The notes below the pieces were generated by a model, which had not been told where the DNA came from, ran no database searches, and saw nothing but the letters and a program-made list of their open reading frames with translations. A program made the position numbers and the translations under genes. From NCBI GenBank assembly GCA_010692425.1, contig JAAHHJ010000018.1, forward strand, positions 86,935 through 150,934: a stretch of 64,000 nt of DNA, written 5' to 3'. Position 1 is the first letter of the stretch. Each line of letters opens with the position of its first letter. This DNA comes from Symploca sp. SIO3C6 (GTDB taxonomy: Bacteria; Cyanobacteriota; Cyanobacteriia; Cyanobacteriales; Coleofasciculaceae). Positions 16,748 through 25,515 of the stretch are shown piece by piece.

Positions 16748-17824
16748 ATGGTAGATACGGTTAAAAAACCTGCTTTTGAAGAAATGCGACCAGGGGTGAA
16801 AGTCCCAGCGCAGGAAACTATCCTGACGCCAAGGTTCTACACCACTGATTTTGAAGCCATGGCGCAGATGGATATCTCTGCTAATCAGGATGAACTCGAA
16901 GCCATCCTTGAAGAGTTTCGTGCCGACTACAACCGCCACCATTTTGTCAGGGATGCCGAGTTTGAACAATCCTGGGACAGCATTGATGGGGAAAAACGGC
17001 GCTTATTTGTTGAATTTCTAGAGCGCTCCTGTACAGCAGAATTCTCGGGATTCTTGCTCTATAAGGAATTGGGACGTCGCTTAAAAAACAGAAACCCGGT
17101 ATTAGCAGAATGCTTTACCTTGATGTCTCGTGATGAAGCGAGGCATGCAGGGTTCCTCAACAAAGCGATGTCAGACTTTAATCTGGCGCTGGATTTGGGA
17201 TTTTTGACTAAGAGTAAGAAGTACACCTTCTTTCAGCCTAAGTTTATTTTCTACGCCACCTATCTATCGGAGAAAATTGGCTACTGGCGATATATCACCA
17301 TTTATCGGCATTTAGAAGCTCATCCCGAAGACCGCATTTATCCAATTTTCCGGTTCTTTGAAAACTGGTGTCAGGATGAAAATCGTCATGGGGATTTCTT
17401 CGATGCGATTATGAGGGCACAGCCGAGTTGTTTGAACGACTGGCAGGCGAAGCTGTGGAGTCGCTTCTTCTTGCTATCAGTGTTTGCGACAATGTATCTT
17501 AATGACATCCAGCGTTCTGATTTCTATGCTGCGATTGGTTTAGATGCCCGTGAGTATGATAAACATGTGATTGAGAAGACCAATGAAACTGCAGGTAGGG
17601 TATTCCCAGTGATTTTGAATGTGGAACATCCGGAGTTCTATGATAGTCTCGAGGTATGTGTTAGGAATAATCAGAAGTTAACGGCAATCGTTAATTCCAA
17701 AACTCCTAAGTTCCTACAATTGTTCCAAAAACTGCCCTACTACCTCTCCAACGGTTGGCAGTTCCTGCGACTGTACCTGATGAAGCCGATTGAGATGGTT
17801 TCTTCCCAAGGCGTCGTTCGTTAG
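16748..17824 (+). CDS. acsF: Mg-protoporphyrin IX monomethyl ester oxidative cyclase, diiron subunit
   Basis: It catalyses oxygen-dependent closure of the isocyclic fifth ring of chlorophyll. The protein has 358 residues with the two diiron E-x2-H motifs, E130-x2-H133 in RDEARH and E211-x2-H214 in QDENRH, and the typical [16 protein letters not shown] and [16 protein letters not shown] blocks. The ATG follows GAGG. The accessory factor Ycf54, needed for full cyclase activity in cyanobacteria, is encoded 17 kb downstream at 34912. Expression is probably monocistronic: a long spacer precedes it and a strong terminator follows. Confidence 0.96.
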   Translation: MVDTVKKPAFEEMRPGVKVPAQETILTPRFYTTDFEAMAQMDISANQDELEAILEEFRADYNRHHFVRDAEFEQSWDSIDGEKRRLFVEFLERSCTAEFSGFLLYKELGRRLKNRNPVLAECFTLMSRDEARHAGFLNKAMSDFNLALDLGFLTKSKKYTFFQPKFIFYATYLSEKIGYWRYITIYRHLEAHPEDRIYPIFRFFENWCQDENRHGDFFDAIMRAQPSCLNDWQAKLWSRFFLLSVFATMYLNDIQRSDFYAAIGLDAREYDKHVIEKTNETAGRVFPVILNVEHPEFYDSLEVCVRNNQKLTAIVNSKTPKFLQLFQKLPYYLSNGWQFLRLYLMKPIEMVSSQGVVR

Positions 17825-17851
17825 ATTTCGCTCCGCTAACTTCTAATTTAG

Positions 17852-17884
17852 GCGGTTCTGCCCCTTGGAGAACCGCTTTTTTTT
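17852..17884 (+). terminator. Intrinsic terminator of acsF
   Basis: Perfect 8-bp stem GCGGTTCT (17852-17859) / AGAACCGC (17869-17876) with a 9-base loop, followed at once by eight T residues. It lies 28 bases past the acsF stop codon. A textbook rho-independent terminator. Confidence 0.9.
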
Positions 17885-17961
17885 CTTTATTGATTCAGCG
17901 GCTGTGCAAGGAGTTCAGAATTAATACCGATTTCGTTTATTTTGGCTACAGATGCTGATGA

Positions 17962-17990
17962 CGCCCAAACGCCCAGACGCCCAGACGCGG
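17962..17990. repeat. Short octamer tract at the 5' end of the next gene
   Basis: Three to four imperfect copies of CGCCCAGA (the complement of TCTGGGCG), related to the GGAGACGC family. If translation started at the upstream ATG (17952) the tract would code for the N-terminus of the following gene. Confidence 0.6.
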
Positions 17991-17996
17991 GTATTT

Positions 17997-18896
17997 ATGC
18001 ATAGCAGGAATTTAGGAAATTGGTATAATAAGTTTAACAGTTCAACATTTCAACAGTTTAGGATACATTACTTATACAGGGTAGTACTGACAATTAGCCT
18101 CAGCCTAGGGATTACCCTGCTCAAGGATGCCCGGAGGGCTGTAGGGATAGCGCCAAAGGCGATTGCAGATACAGCAGCCAATGAAACTCCCTTAGTTGCC
18201 CCATCTATTGATTTAGAAGACAATTATCTTAGTCAGACTCAACTAAATCCCATGACAACAGCAGAGTCTGAGTCTCAAACAACTATCGAATCAGCAGCAC
18301 AGGAGTTAGATTTAAGTCCAGAGATTATTGAAGGCTCTCCAGTCTTACGGCGCTGGTTAGAAGAAGTGCCTAATGTTTTAGAAGAAATTCGCCATCAACC
18401 CAGTTTTCGTACTCGCTTGCGCTTAGGTTACTCCCAGTTTCCCTCTACTCAACAAGCAGGGGGATTTAACTTCGGTGTGGAAGATTTATTTATTGGTGGC
18501 ACTGGTTTAACTTTGAGTACCGATTATCAAGCTTCTTTTAATAGCGATCGCCAAGCCTTTGGTGTAGACTTACGTTACTATCTGCGTCCTTTGGGTAGTT
18601 ATATTAATGTTGCACCAGTGGTGGGGTATCGGAATTTGGAAACTGGCGACTACTCCACAGATGGCTTAAATGTTGGTGTGCGTTTACTATTGGCTTTGTC
18701 TCGTACTGGCGCAGCAGATATTTCTTTTACTCAGAGTTTTGTCTCGGTTGGCAGTAGTGAAGAGGTGGGGATCACTACGCTTTCTTTTGGCTATGCAGTT
18801 ACTCCCCATCTACGCTTGTCTACAGATATTCAAAAGCAAAACTCTATTGAGGAAAAGGATAGTAGGGTAGGGATTGTTTTAGAATGGATGCCTTGA
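17997..18896 (+). CDS. Predicted outer-membrane beta-barrel protein, unknown function
   Basis: 299 residues from the ATG at 17997; an upstream in-frame ATG at 17952 runs through an octamer repeat and is less likely. A hydrophobic segment VVLTISLSLGITLL (about residues 28-41) could be an export signal. A Ser/Thr/Glu-rich low-complexity part follows. The last 160 residues show alternating strands with glycine turns (FNFGVEDLFIGGTGLTLSTDY, AFGVDLRYYLRPLGSYINVAPVVGYRNL, GITTLSFGYAVTPHLRLSTDI) and end in an aromatic-rich strand (GIVLEWMP), as in barrel proteins. I do not recognise the family. Confidence 0.65.
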   Translation: MHSRNLGNWYNKFNSSTFQQFRIHYLYRVVLTISLSLGITLLKDARRAVGIAPKAIADTAANETPLVAPSIDLEDNYLSQTQLNPMTTAESESQTTIESAAQELDLSPEIIEGSPVLRRWLEEVPNVLEEIRHQPSFRTRLRLGYSQFPSTQQAGGFNFGVEDLFIGGTGLTLSTDYQASFNSDRQAFGVDLRYYLRPLGSYINVAPVVGYRNLETGDYSTDGLNVGVRLLLALSRTGAADISFTQSFVSVGSSEEVGITTLSFGYAVTPHLRLSTDIQKQNSIEEKDSRVGIVLEWMP

Positions 18897-19042
18897 TTTA
18901 GAAGAGGGCTACAGTTTCTTTATTATAAAAACTATGGTAAAAGAAATAAGAACCACAAAACAGCAGCAAATTGTAGAGTCTCACCATAGTTGTCGGTAAA
19001 TATTCCCAGGTATTGCCTTGTTGCCATTTTTCAAGATTTAAT

Positions 19043-20029
19043 ATGTTCGCAACTGCATCACCCCAAACATTACCCAAATTTGACAGCATACCCAATGACT
19101 TGTTTGAAGCGATCAAAGTTCTTAAAAAAGAATTAAAGGCTGTAATTCTAGCTCACTATTACCAAGAACCAGATATTCAGGATATTGCTGACTACATTGG
19201 TGATTCTCTTGGCCTTTCTCAACAAGCAGCTAGCACCAATGCAGATGTAATTGTTTTTGCCGGGGTTCATTTCATGGCAGAAACGGCAAAAATCCTGAAC
19301 CCAAATAAACTAGTACTCCTACCTGATTTAAATGCTGGTTGCTCTCTAGCTGATAGTTGTCCTCCTCAAGAGTTTGGAGCCTTCAAAGCTGCTCATCCGG
19401 ATCATCTAGTTATCTCTTATATTAATTGCTCGGCAGCAATTAAGGCGATGAGCGATATCATTTGCACCAGTTCCAATGCAGTTAAAATTGTCAACCAAAT
19501 TCCCAAAGAGCAGCCGATTATTTTTGCTCCAGATAGGAATTTAGGTCGTTATGTGGCAGAGCAAACAGGGCGAGATTTAGTCTTGTGGCAGGGTGCTTGT
19601 ATTGTGCATGAAACTTTTTCTGAGAAGAAGATAGTACAGCTGAAAATAGAGCATCCTCAAGCCGAAATTATCGCTCATCCAGAATGTGAACCAGCTGTAT
19701 TGCGTCACGCTAATTACATTGGTTCCACTACAGCTTTATTAAAGTATTGCCAACAGAGTTCTGTTCAGGAATTTATCGTTGCTACTGAGCCAGGTATCAT
19801 TCACCAAATGCAGAAGAAGGCACCGAAAAAGCACTTTATTCCGGCTCCGGCTATGAATAACTGTGCCTGCAATGAATGCCCCCATATGCGACTTAATACC
19901 TTGGAGAAATTGTATCTGGCAATGAAGAATAAAACACCAGAAATTATAATTCCTGAAGATATTCGCGTGGCAGCTTGGCAACCGATTCAAAGGATGTTGG
20001 AATTATCATCTACTCCGGTAGGGGCTTAA
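19043..20029 (+). CDS. nadA: Quinolinate synthase
   Basis: It condenses iminoaspartate with dihydroxyacetone phosphate to quinolinate in de novo NAD synthesis. 328 residues from the ATG at 19043; an upstream TTG (19013) encodes ten unrelated residues. The motif [20 protein letters not shown] is typical. Candidate [4Fe-4S] ligands are C100 ([10 protein letters not shown]), C186 (QGACIVHE) and a cysteine of the [11 protein letters not shown] block (C274, C276, C279). NadB, which makes the unstable iminoaspartate, follows 83 bases downstream. A 19-bp tandem duplication covers its stop codon. Confidence 0.95.
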   Translation: MFATASPQTLPKFDSIPNDLFEAIKVLKKELKAVILAHYYQEPDIQDIADYIGDSLGLSQQAASTNADVIVFAGVHFMAETAKILNPNKLVLLPDLNAGCSLADSCPPQEFGAFKAAHPDHLVISYINCSAAIKAMSDIICTSSNAVKIVNQIPKEQPIIFAPDRNLGRYVAEQTGRDLVLWQGACIVHETFSEKKIVQLKIEHPQAEIIAHPECEPAVLRHANYIGSTTALLKYCQQSSVQEFIVATEPGIIHQMQKKAPKKHFIPAPAMNNCACNECPHMRLNTLEKLYLAMKNKTPEIIIPEDIRVAAWQPIQRMLELSSTPVGA

Positions 20030-20056
20030 AATTTGCTTAGGGGCTTAAAATTTGCT
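20019..20056. repeat. 19-bp tandem duplication across the nadA stop
   Basis: taggggcttaaaatttgct occurs twice in direct succession (20019-20037 and 20038-20056). The first copy contains the nadA stop codon. It looks like a recent slippage or duplication event. Confidence 0.9.
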
Positions 20057-20112
20057 GATGCTCTCCAACGCTATACGAGATAGCATAGAAAATCTTCTTC
20101 CTTCGAGGTGCC

Positions 20113-21822
20113 ATGCCCAACCCTAGAGTCATAACTTCTGATACTTTTCCCTTTCAATTCGATATTCTAGTGGTGGGTAGTGGTGCCGCTGGACTTTATG
20201 CCGCTCTTGGTCTACCGACTCATTTACGCATTGGTCTGATTACTAAAGACAGCCTTAACCAAGGCTCTAGTAACTGGGCCCAGGGAGGTATTGCCGCTGC
20301 CATTGACCCCTCTGATGCTCCAGCACTGCACTTTCAAGATACTATACATGCTGGTGCAGGTCTTTGTGATCATGAAGCAGTACAATTCCTAGTAGACAAT
20401 GCTGCTGCTGCAATTGAGTCGCTGCTAGAGATGGGAGTAGCCTTTGATCGCCACGAACAAAAGCTGGCAATGACTCTCGAGGCTGCCCATTCTCGCCCTC
20501 GTGTCCTACATTCTGCTGATACCACAGGTAGAGCAATTATTGATCGGCTCACGGCTCAAGTCTTGCGGCGTCGGAATATTCAGGTGCTATCTCAGGCGTT
20601 GGCTTTGAGTTTGTGGCTCAATCTGCAAACTGGTCATTGTCAAGGGATTAGCCTTCTTTACCAAGGTCAGATTAGTTGGATAAGAGCCTCTACAGTTATT
20701 CTAGCAACGGGAGGCGGTGGTCAAGTCTTTGCCCAGACAACCAATCCGAAAGTGAGTACAGGGGATGGAGTAGCCTTGGCTTGGCGTGCTGGGGCAATTG
20801 TACGTGATGTTGAGTTTTTCCAATTTCATCCCACAGCTTTAACTAAACTAGGTGCTCCTCGTTTTTTAATTAGTGAAGCTGTGCGAGGGGAAGGAGCCCA
20901 TCTAGTAGACGCTCAAGGCAATCGTTTTGCGTTTAATTATCACCCTGATGGGGAATTAGCTCCTAGAGATGTAGTCAGTAGGGCAATTTTTAATCACTTA
21001 CAAGAAACTGCCGCCACTACCGAGCATAATCATGTTTATCTAGACTTAAGCCCAATCTCAAAGGAGCGCATTAACTATCGTTTTCCTAATATTATTAATG
21101 TTTGTCAACAGTGGGGAATCGATGTTTACCAACAGCCGATTCCGGTTGCTCCTGCAGCCCATTACTGGATGGGAGGAATTGCTTGTGATTTGATGAGCCG
21201 TACCTCGATTCCAGGGCTATATGCTATTGGGGAAACGGCAAGCACTGGTGTTCACGGTGCTAATCGTTTGGCGAGTAATTCTTTATTAGAATGTTTGGTT
21301 TTTGCTGCTCGATTAGCTGAGATTGAAATTGAACCTAATTCAGCTAAACAAAAGTCTCACTCTGTAAGTATTGAGCAAGGAAACTGGGAGAGAGAAATTA
21401 AACAAATAGCCTTGGTAAGGCAAAATTTACCTCAACTAATGTGGCAAAGTGCTGGGATTTCTCGTTCACAAGCAGTTTTAGAGTTGGCAAGCGCCCAAGT
21501 TAGTTCCTGGCGAGAGGAGTTGGCAGCTTTGGATATTAGTCAATATGTACTCAATTTAGCGCCCAAGCAAACAGTTAAATTTCTCTGTCCCGATGCCCAA
21601 AGACAACTGCGGATGGCAGCAGAAACTTTTAATCTTTTAGATATTAGCTATCTAATTCTTAAAAGTGCTGCTTTTCGCACTGAGAGCAGAGGTGGACATC
21701 ACCGCAGTGATTGTCCTCAATCTTCATCCAATTGGCAAGTTAATACCTTAGTTCAAGGTGAGCGTTGGTGGAAATCACCACAACTTTCTTTATCTTTAGT
21801 ACTTAGGGAGATAGCTGGTTGA
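20113..21822 (+). CDS. nadB: L-aspartate oxidase
   Basis: This flavoprotein oxidises aspartate to iminoaspartate for NadA. 569 residues. The FAD Rossmann motif VVGSGAAGLYAAL is near the N-terminus, then GSSNWAQGGIAAA, the active-site region FFQFHPTALTKL with SEAVRGEGAHLV, APAAHYWMGG and the second FAD motif GLYAIGETASTGVHGANRLASNSLLE. The C-terminal helical domain is complete and carries SRGGHHRSD. The stop overlaps the start of the following methyltransferase by 4 bases, implying translational coupling. The gene lies in a same-strand run from nadA to the SDR at 27116. Confidence 0.95.
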   Translation: MPNPRVITSDTFPFQFDILVVGSGAAGLYAALGLPTHLRIGLITKDSLNQGSSNWAQGGIAAAIDPSDAPALHFQDTIHAGAGLCDHEAVQFLVDNAAAAIESLLEMGVAFDRHEQKLAMTLEAAHSRPRVLHSADTTGRAIIDRLTAQVLRRRNIQVLSQALALSLWLNLQTGHCQGISLLYQGQISWIRASTVILATGGGGQVFAQTTNPKVSTGDGVALAWRAGAIVRDVEFFQFHPTALTKLGAPRFLISEAVRGEGAHLVDAQGNRFAFNYHPDGELAPRDVVSRAIFNHLQETAATTEHNHVYLDLSPISKERINYRFPNIINVCQQWGIDVYQQPIPVAPAAHYWMGGIACDLMSRTSIPGLYAIGETASTGVHGANRLASNSLLECLVFAARLAEIEIEPNSAKQKSHSVSIEQGNWEREIKQIALVRQNLPQLMWQSAGISRSQAVLELASAQVSSWREELAALDISQYVLNLAPKQTVKFLCPDAQRQLRMAAETFNLLDISYLILKSAAFRTESRGGHHRSDCPQSSSNWQVNTLVQGERWWKSPQLSLSLVLREIAG

Positions 21823-22655
21823 ATACTTCCTATTCAGAGGCTGTGAAGATAGCGCAGAACTATTACGATGGGCTAGAAACTGATCAATTATATGCCGCCG
21901 TCTGGGGTGGAGAACATATTCATTATGGTATCTACAACCAACCGAATGAACCTATACATGATGCCTCCCAGCGTACAGTAGAAAGAATTGCTCAAACTCT
22001 GGAAAATATTAATCAAAATTCACGAGTCATTGATTTAGGGGCTGGTTACGGTGGCGCAGCACGGTATCTGGCAAAAGCCTATGGTTGTCAGGTGTGTTGT
22101 CTCAACTTAAGTGAACGACAAAATCAACGCAACCGCCAACTGAATCAAGAGCAGATTTTAGAACAGTTGATTGAGGTAACTCAAGGTAGTTTTGAGGATA
22201 TTCCCTATCCAGATAATTCCTTTGATATTGTGTGGTCCCAGGATGCTATTTTACACAGTAGCGATCGCACTCAGGTATTAAAGGAGATTAAGCGGGTTTT
22301 AAAGTCAGGGGGTGAGTTAGTTTTTACTGATCCTATGCAAAGTGAAACTAGTCCACCAGGGCTGCTGCAACCTGCTTTTGAGCGTTTGGGAATCAGTGAT
22401 ATGGGTTCCCATCATTTTTATAGTAAGACTTTGAAGAATTTGGGTTTTGAGGAACTGAACTTTATTGATATTTCTAAAAATGTGCCTATTCACTATCGAC
22501 GCTTTGGTGAGGAAGTAAGAAAGCGCTATCAGGAGGTAGTGAAAATTACTTCCCCAGAATTTGCCGATAAAACTCTCAAAAGTATTGAACCTTGGATTGA
22601 TTATTATCAAAAAGGTTATATGCAATGGGGGATTTTACATTTCCGTCTTCTGTAG
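21819..22655 (+). CDS. SAM methyltransferase, dimethylglycine/sarcosine N-methyltransferase-like
   Basis: 278 residues from a TTG that overlaps the nadB stop (TTGA). It is a class I methyltransferase with motif I DLGAGYGGAARYLA and post-motif WSQDAILHS. The whole chain follows, block by block, the sarcosine/dimethylglycine methyltransferases of halophilic cyanobacteria: QNYYDG, WGGEHIHYGIYN, ASQRTVERI, LNLSERQNQRNRQLNQEQ, LKSGGELVFTDPMQ and the end KGYMQWGILHF. Those enzymes complete glycine betaine synthesis after a glycine/sarcosine methyltransferase; no such partner is in the window, so either it lies elsewhere or the substrate differs. Coupling to nadB is notable. Confidence 0.75.
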   Translation: MNTSYSEAVKIAQNYYDGLETDQLYAAVWGGEHIHYGIYNQPNEPIHDASQRTVERIAQTLENINQNSRVIDLGAGYGGAARYLAKAYGCQVCCLNLSERQNQRNRQLNQEQILEQLIEVTQGSFEDIPYPDNSFDIVWSQDAILHSSDRTQVLKEIKRVLKSGGELVFTDPMQSETSPPGLLQPAFERLGISDMGSHHFYSKTLKNLGFEELNFIDISKNVPIHYRRFGEEVRKRYQEVVKITSPEFADKTLKSIEPWIDYYQKGYMQWGILHFRLL

Positions 22656-22677
22656 AAGTACCCGTGTTGATTGACTC

Positions 22678-23169
22678 ATGACTATTTACTTTTACGATAC
22701 TGACGAAAAACCCTATGGTTGTTTCTCCAACTTTTCCCAACATGGTTTTGAACTTGATGGACTTTGGTGGCAAACCTCAGAACATTATTTCCAAGCACAA
22801 AAATTTGTTGGTACTTGTCATGTTGAAGAAATCCGCTTAGCAAAAACTCCTGCAGAGGCGGCGAAAATGGGCAGGAGTCGTACTCGTCCTCTCCGTAGTG
22901 ATTGGGAGGAAGTTAAAGATTCTATCATGCAGCAAGGTTTACTCTGCAAGTTTCAAACTCATGCTGATATTCGTGAAGTTTTGCTAAGTACAGGAGACGA
23001 ATTAATTGTAGAAAATGCACCTCAAGATTATTATTGGGGTTGTGGTCAAGATGGGACTGGTAAGAATCGCTTAGGAGAGATTTTGATGGCAGTTAGAACT
23101 ATCTTGCGTAATTCGTATAGAGGAAAACTTTGTGGGTTATCAGAAGGCTGTACAACAAGCAAGACATAG
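22678..23169 (+). CDS. NADAR family protein (YbiA/RibX-like N-glycosidase)
   Basis: 163 residues; residues 1-142 form a NADAR (DUF1768) domain: FYDTDEKPYGCFSNFSQH, LWWQTSEHYFQAQKF, EEIRLAKTPAEAAKMGR and the end YYWGCGQDGTGKNRLGEILMAVR. Known members remove reactive riboflavin-pathway intermediates by cleaving an N-glycosidic bond, and others reverse ADP-ribosylation. The gene sits 22 bases after the methyltransferase, and its 3' end overlaps the next gene by 38 bases, so it is in the same transcript. Its exact substrate is unknown; proximity to NAD genes makes an NAD- or ADP-ribose-related role attractive. Confidence 0.85.
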   Translation: MTIYFYDTDEKPYGCFSNFSQHGFELDGLWWQTSEHYFQAQKFVGTCHVEEIRLAKTPAEAAKMGRSRTRPLRSDWEEVKDSIMQQGLLCKFQTHADIREVLLSTGDELIVENAPQDYYWGCGQDGTGKNRLGEILMAVRTILRNSYRGKLCGLSEGCTTSKT

Positions 23170-23881
23170 ACAAGAACTATTCAAAGCTGATCGATTTGTC
23201 AAGATTAGTGACAGGATTGATCAAGGTGATATTCCAACTAGAATTTGGGAAAAACTACTGGGAAATTACTTACTGCAAAGCTGGAAAGGAATGATTCTTT
23301 CCAAAGGCGTCACCGAAATTGGGCTTTATCCAATGCTCTTGTATGAACTCCAACCCAAAACAATTATTGAAATTGGAGCATTTAATGGTGGCAGTGCTGT
23401 TTGGTTTGCAGATCACTTAGAACTTTTTGGAATTGAGGGTTCTGTCTACTCTATTGATATCGATCTTTCCTTACTTGATGAGAAAGCTAAAACTGACTCG
23501 CGGGTTAATTTTTTAGAGGGAGATGGTAACAAACTTGGTACAGTCTTACCACCAGAATTACTTTCTACTCTACCTCATCCCTGGCTAGTAATAGAAGATG
23601 CTGCGCCTGTTGAAATTGTGGGACTACTAGAGTTTTTTCATAAAAATGGGCTTGAAAATGGAGACTACTTAATTATTGAGGATACTAGTCAATCAATTTG
23701 GGACTGCTGGAGTGGTAATTGGGAAGATCAAGAAGAACTTGCTGAAGGTAGAGAAAAGATGGATAAGTTGAGGCATTGGTTAATCAAGCATGAAGATGAG
23801 TACTTAGTGGATACTTACTATCTAGATATGTACGGTTACAACGGATCAAAAAATTGGAACTCTATTCTAAAAAAAGTTTAA
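23132..23881 (+). CDS. CmcI-like class I methyltransferase / cephalosporin-hydroxylase family
   Basis: 249 residues from a GTG preceded by GAGG and overlapping the NADAR gene by 38 bases in another frame. The core matches the CmcI family: KTIIEIGAFNGGSAVWFADHL (SAM-binding motif I), VYSIDIDLSL, VNFLEGDG, WLVIEDA and LIIEDTSQS. Members methylate sugars or other small molecules or act in antibiotic pathways; the name 'cephalosporin hydroxylase' is historical. The substrate here is unknown. It is the second methyltransferase in the operon. Confidence 0.75.
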   Translation: MGYQKAVQQARHRQELFKADRFVKISDRIDQGDIPTRIWEKLLGNYLLQSWKGMILSKGVTEIGLYPMLLYELQPKTIIEIGAFNGGSAVWFADHLELFGIEGSVYSIDIDLSLLDEKAKTDSRVNFLEGDGNKLGTVLPPELLSTLPHPWLVIEDAAPVEIVGLLEFFHKNGLENGDYLIIEDTSQSIWDCWSGNWEDQEELAEGREKMDKLRHWLIKHEDEYLVDTYYLDMYGYNGSKNWNSILKKV

Positions 23882-23896
23882 ATATCATAAATCTCT

Positions 23897-24589
23897 ATGG
23901 CAGAGTACAAATTATATTGGCACCCTTTGACTTCATCTTTTGCCCCCCATGCAATTCTAGAAGAAATTGGTTTAGATTATGAAGCACAGTTGGTGAATCT
24001 TGAAGCGGGGGAACATAAAACCGAAAGCTTCCTTAAAGTAAATCCCAATGGCTTGTTGCCAGCCTTGTTATTAGGAAATGGATGTACTATGTACGAATCT
24101 GCTGGCATGGTAATGTATCTCGCTGACAAACATCCTGAAGCAGCGATTTCTCCATTAGTTTCTGATAAAGATCGTCATCTGTTTAACCAGTGGCTTTTTT
24201 ATCTGTCAAGCATGATTTACCAAACTTACACACGTTACTACTATTGGAAACGCTTCTCCACCGATCCTATTGATGCCCCCAAAATTCGTGAAAAAGCAGC
24301 CCAGGATCTAGGGCATCGCTGGCAAGTAATTGATGATGCTTTAAAAGACAAACCTTGGTTAATTGGTGAGCGGTTTAGTGCTTGCGATATCTATATGCAA
24401 ATGATGACAATCTGGCACATTCCCCGCCAACTATACAATCCGGATTCATCACCATTGCCCTCAGAGTCATTCTTCGATCAGTTTAAAAACATTACCAGGA
24501 CTGCAGCAAAAGTTTCACAACGCCCTGCAGTAAAAAAGATTATAGATCTGTATCCTCCAGAAGGTTACTTAAATTTTCAAGCCACCTAA
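23897..24589 (+). CDS. Glutathione S-transferase family protein
   Basis: 230 residues. The N-terminal thioredoxin-like domain (1-80) has YKLYWHPLTSSFAPHAILEEIGLDYEAQLVNLE, the cis-proline region NPNGLLPALLL and ESAGMVMYLADKHPE. The all-helical C-terminal domain (85-225) includes WLIGERFSACDIYMQMM, the conserved helix-capping SxxD motif. A serine rather than cysteine occupies the position of the catalytic residue (TSSFAPH), as in many bacterial GSTs. It could detoxify or carry out thiol-dependent isomerisation within the surrounding pathway. 15 bases after the previous gene. Confidence 0.85.
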   Translation: MAEYKLYWHPLTSSFAPHAILEEIGLDYEAQLVNLEAGEHKTESFLKVNPNGLLPALLLGNGCTMYESAGMVMYLADKHPEAAISPLVSDKDRHLFNQWLFYLSSMIYQTYTRYYYWKRFSTDPIDAPKIREKAAQDLGHRWQVIDDALKDKPWLIGERFSACDIYMQMMTIWHIPRQLYNPDSSPLPSESFFDQFKNITRTAAKVSQRPAVKKIIDLYPPEGYLNFQAT

Positions 24590-24636
24590 GTTCCAATTTC
24601 AGTAGTTAGTTTTCTGCTCAAGAAGATTAAGTAAAA

Positions 24637-25353
24637 GTGAAAAAAGTTCTATTCATCTTTCATAAAGCTACTACTAATCCTGGTCCAGTAGGACAAATAC
24701 TGAGTCAGCGCAGTTATCAAATAGATATCCGAGCATTAAATCAGGGAGACTCACTGCCCCACACTATGGATGAACATGAAGCTGTGATCAGTTTTGGCGG
24801 TTCAATGAGCGTTAACGATTGTGAAACATTACCCTTTATTGGTACAGAATTAAATTGGATTCCTACAGTTCTTGAATCAGGTAAACCCTTTCTTGGTATT
24901 TGCCTTGGTGCTCAATTGCTGGCGCGTTCATTAGGCGCAAAAGTAGCTCTTCATCCTGAGAGGAAAGTAGAAATTGGTTATCACCCCATCATACCTACTG
25001 GCGCTGGAAGTAAGTATTTTGACTCTCATTTATCTTTCTATCACTGGAATTCTGAAGGCTTTGAGTTACCATCAGGCGCAGTAAAACTAGCATCAGGGGA
25101 GAGGTTTAAGAATCAAGCATTTCGTTATGGTGACAACGCCTATGGTGTGCAGTTTCACCCAGAGATATCAAAAAATGTTTTGGTAGAGTGGGCAGCTACA
25201 AAAGACTCAGAAATAGAGCGTAAATTAAAATCACCTGGAGCGCAATCATGGGAAGAGCAGATTGAAAAACATTCTCAGTATGCTCCCCTTGTAGAAAATT
25301 GGCTTAATGATTTTCTGTCTCTATGGTTAGAAAAAAAAGCAGATTATAATTGA
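24637..25353 (+). CDS. Class I glutamine amidotransferase
   Basis: 238 residues from a GTG. It has the triad of class I amidotransferases: nucleophile C89 in FLGICLGAQLLA, and H174 and E176 in VQFHPEIS. The protein is a free-standing GMP-synthase-like amidotransferase or gamma-glutamyl hydrolase type, without a fused synthetase domain. It would transfer ammonia to an unknown acceptor or hydrolyse a gamma-glutamyl bond. The latter would make sense next to a GST, but that is inference. 47 bases after the GST gene. Confidence 0.8.
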   Translation: MKKVLFIFHKATTNPGPVGQILSQRSYQIDIRALNQGDSLPHTMDEHEAVISFGGSMSVNDCETLPFIGTELNWIPTVLESGKPFLGICLGAQLLARSLGAKVALHPERKVEIGYHPIIPTGAGSKYFDSHLSFYHWNSEGFELPSGAVKLASGERFKNQAFRYGDNAYGVQFHPEISKNVLVEWAATKDSEIERKLKSPGAQSWEEQIEKHSQYAPLVENWLNDFLSLWLEKKADYN

Positions 25354-25515
25354 AATCATTTCAACAAAGAAAGCAGTTGCCGAGTAGAGCAGATGTAAAA
25401 ATAAGGAATTTAATCAAGAAAATAAATAAATATTTAACAATGAGCAGTTATAATTTCAGAGTCAGTCAAGGAAATTCTTGATTTAAGTGGTTTTCCAAGA
25501 AAACCGGAGTTAACA

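Noticed and set aside
17877..17990. Promoter for the outer-membrane gene after acsF
   Set aside because: No convincing -35/-10 pair; the region is short and partly an octamer repeat.
18898..19116. 72-codon minus-strand frame before nadA
   Set aside because: It is antisense to the nadA start and spacer and has no protein-like pattern.
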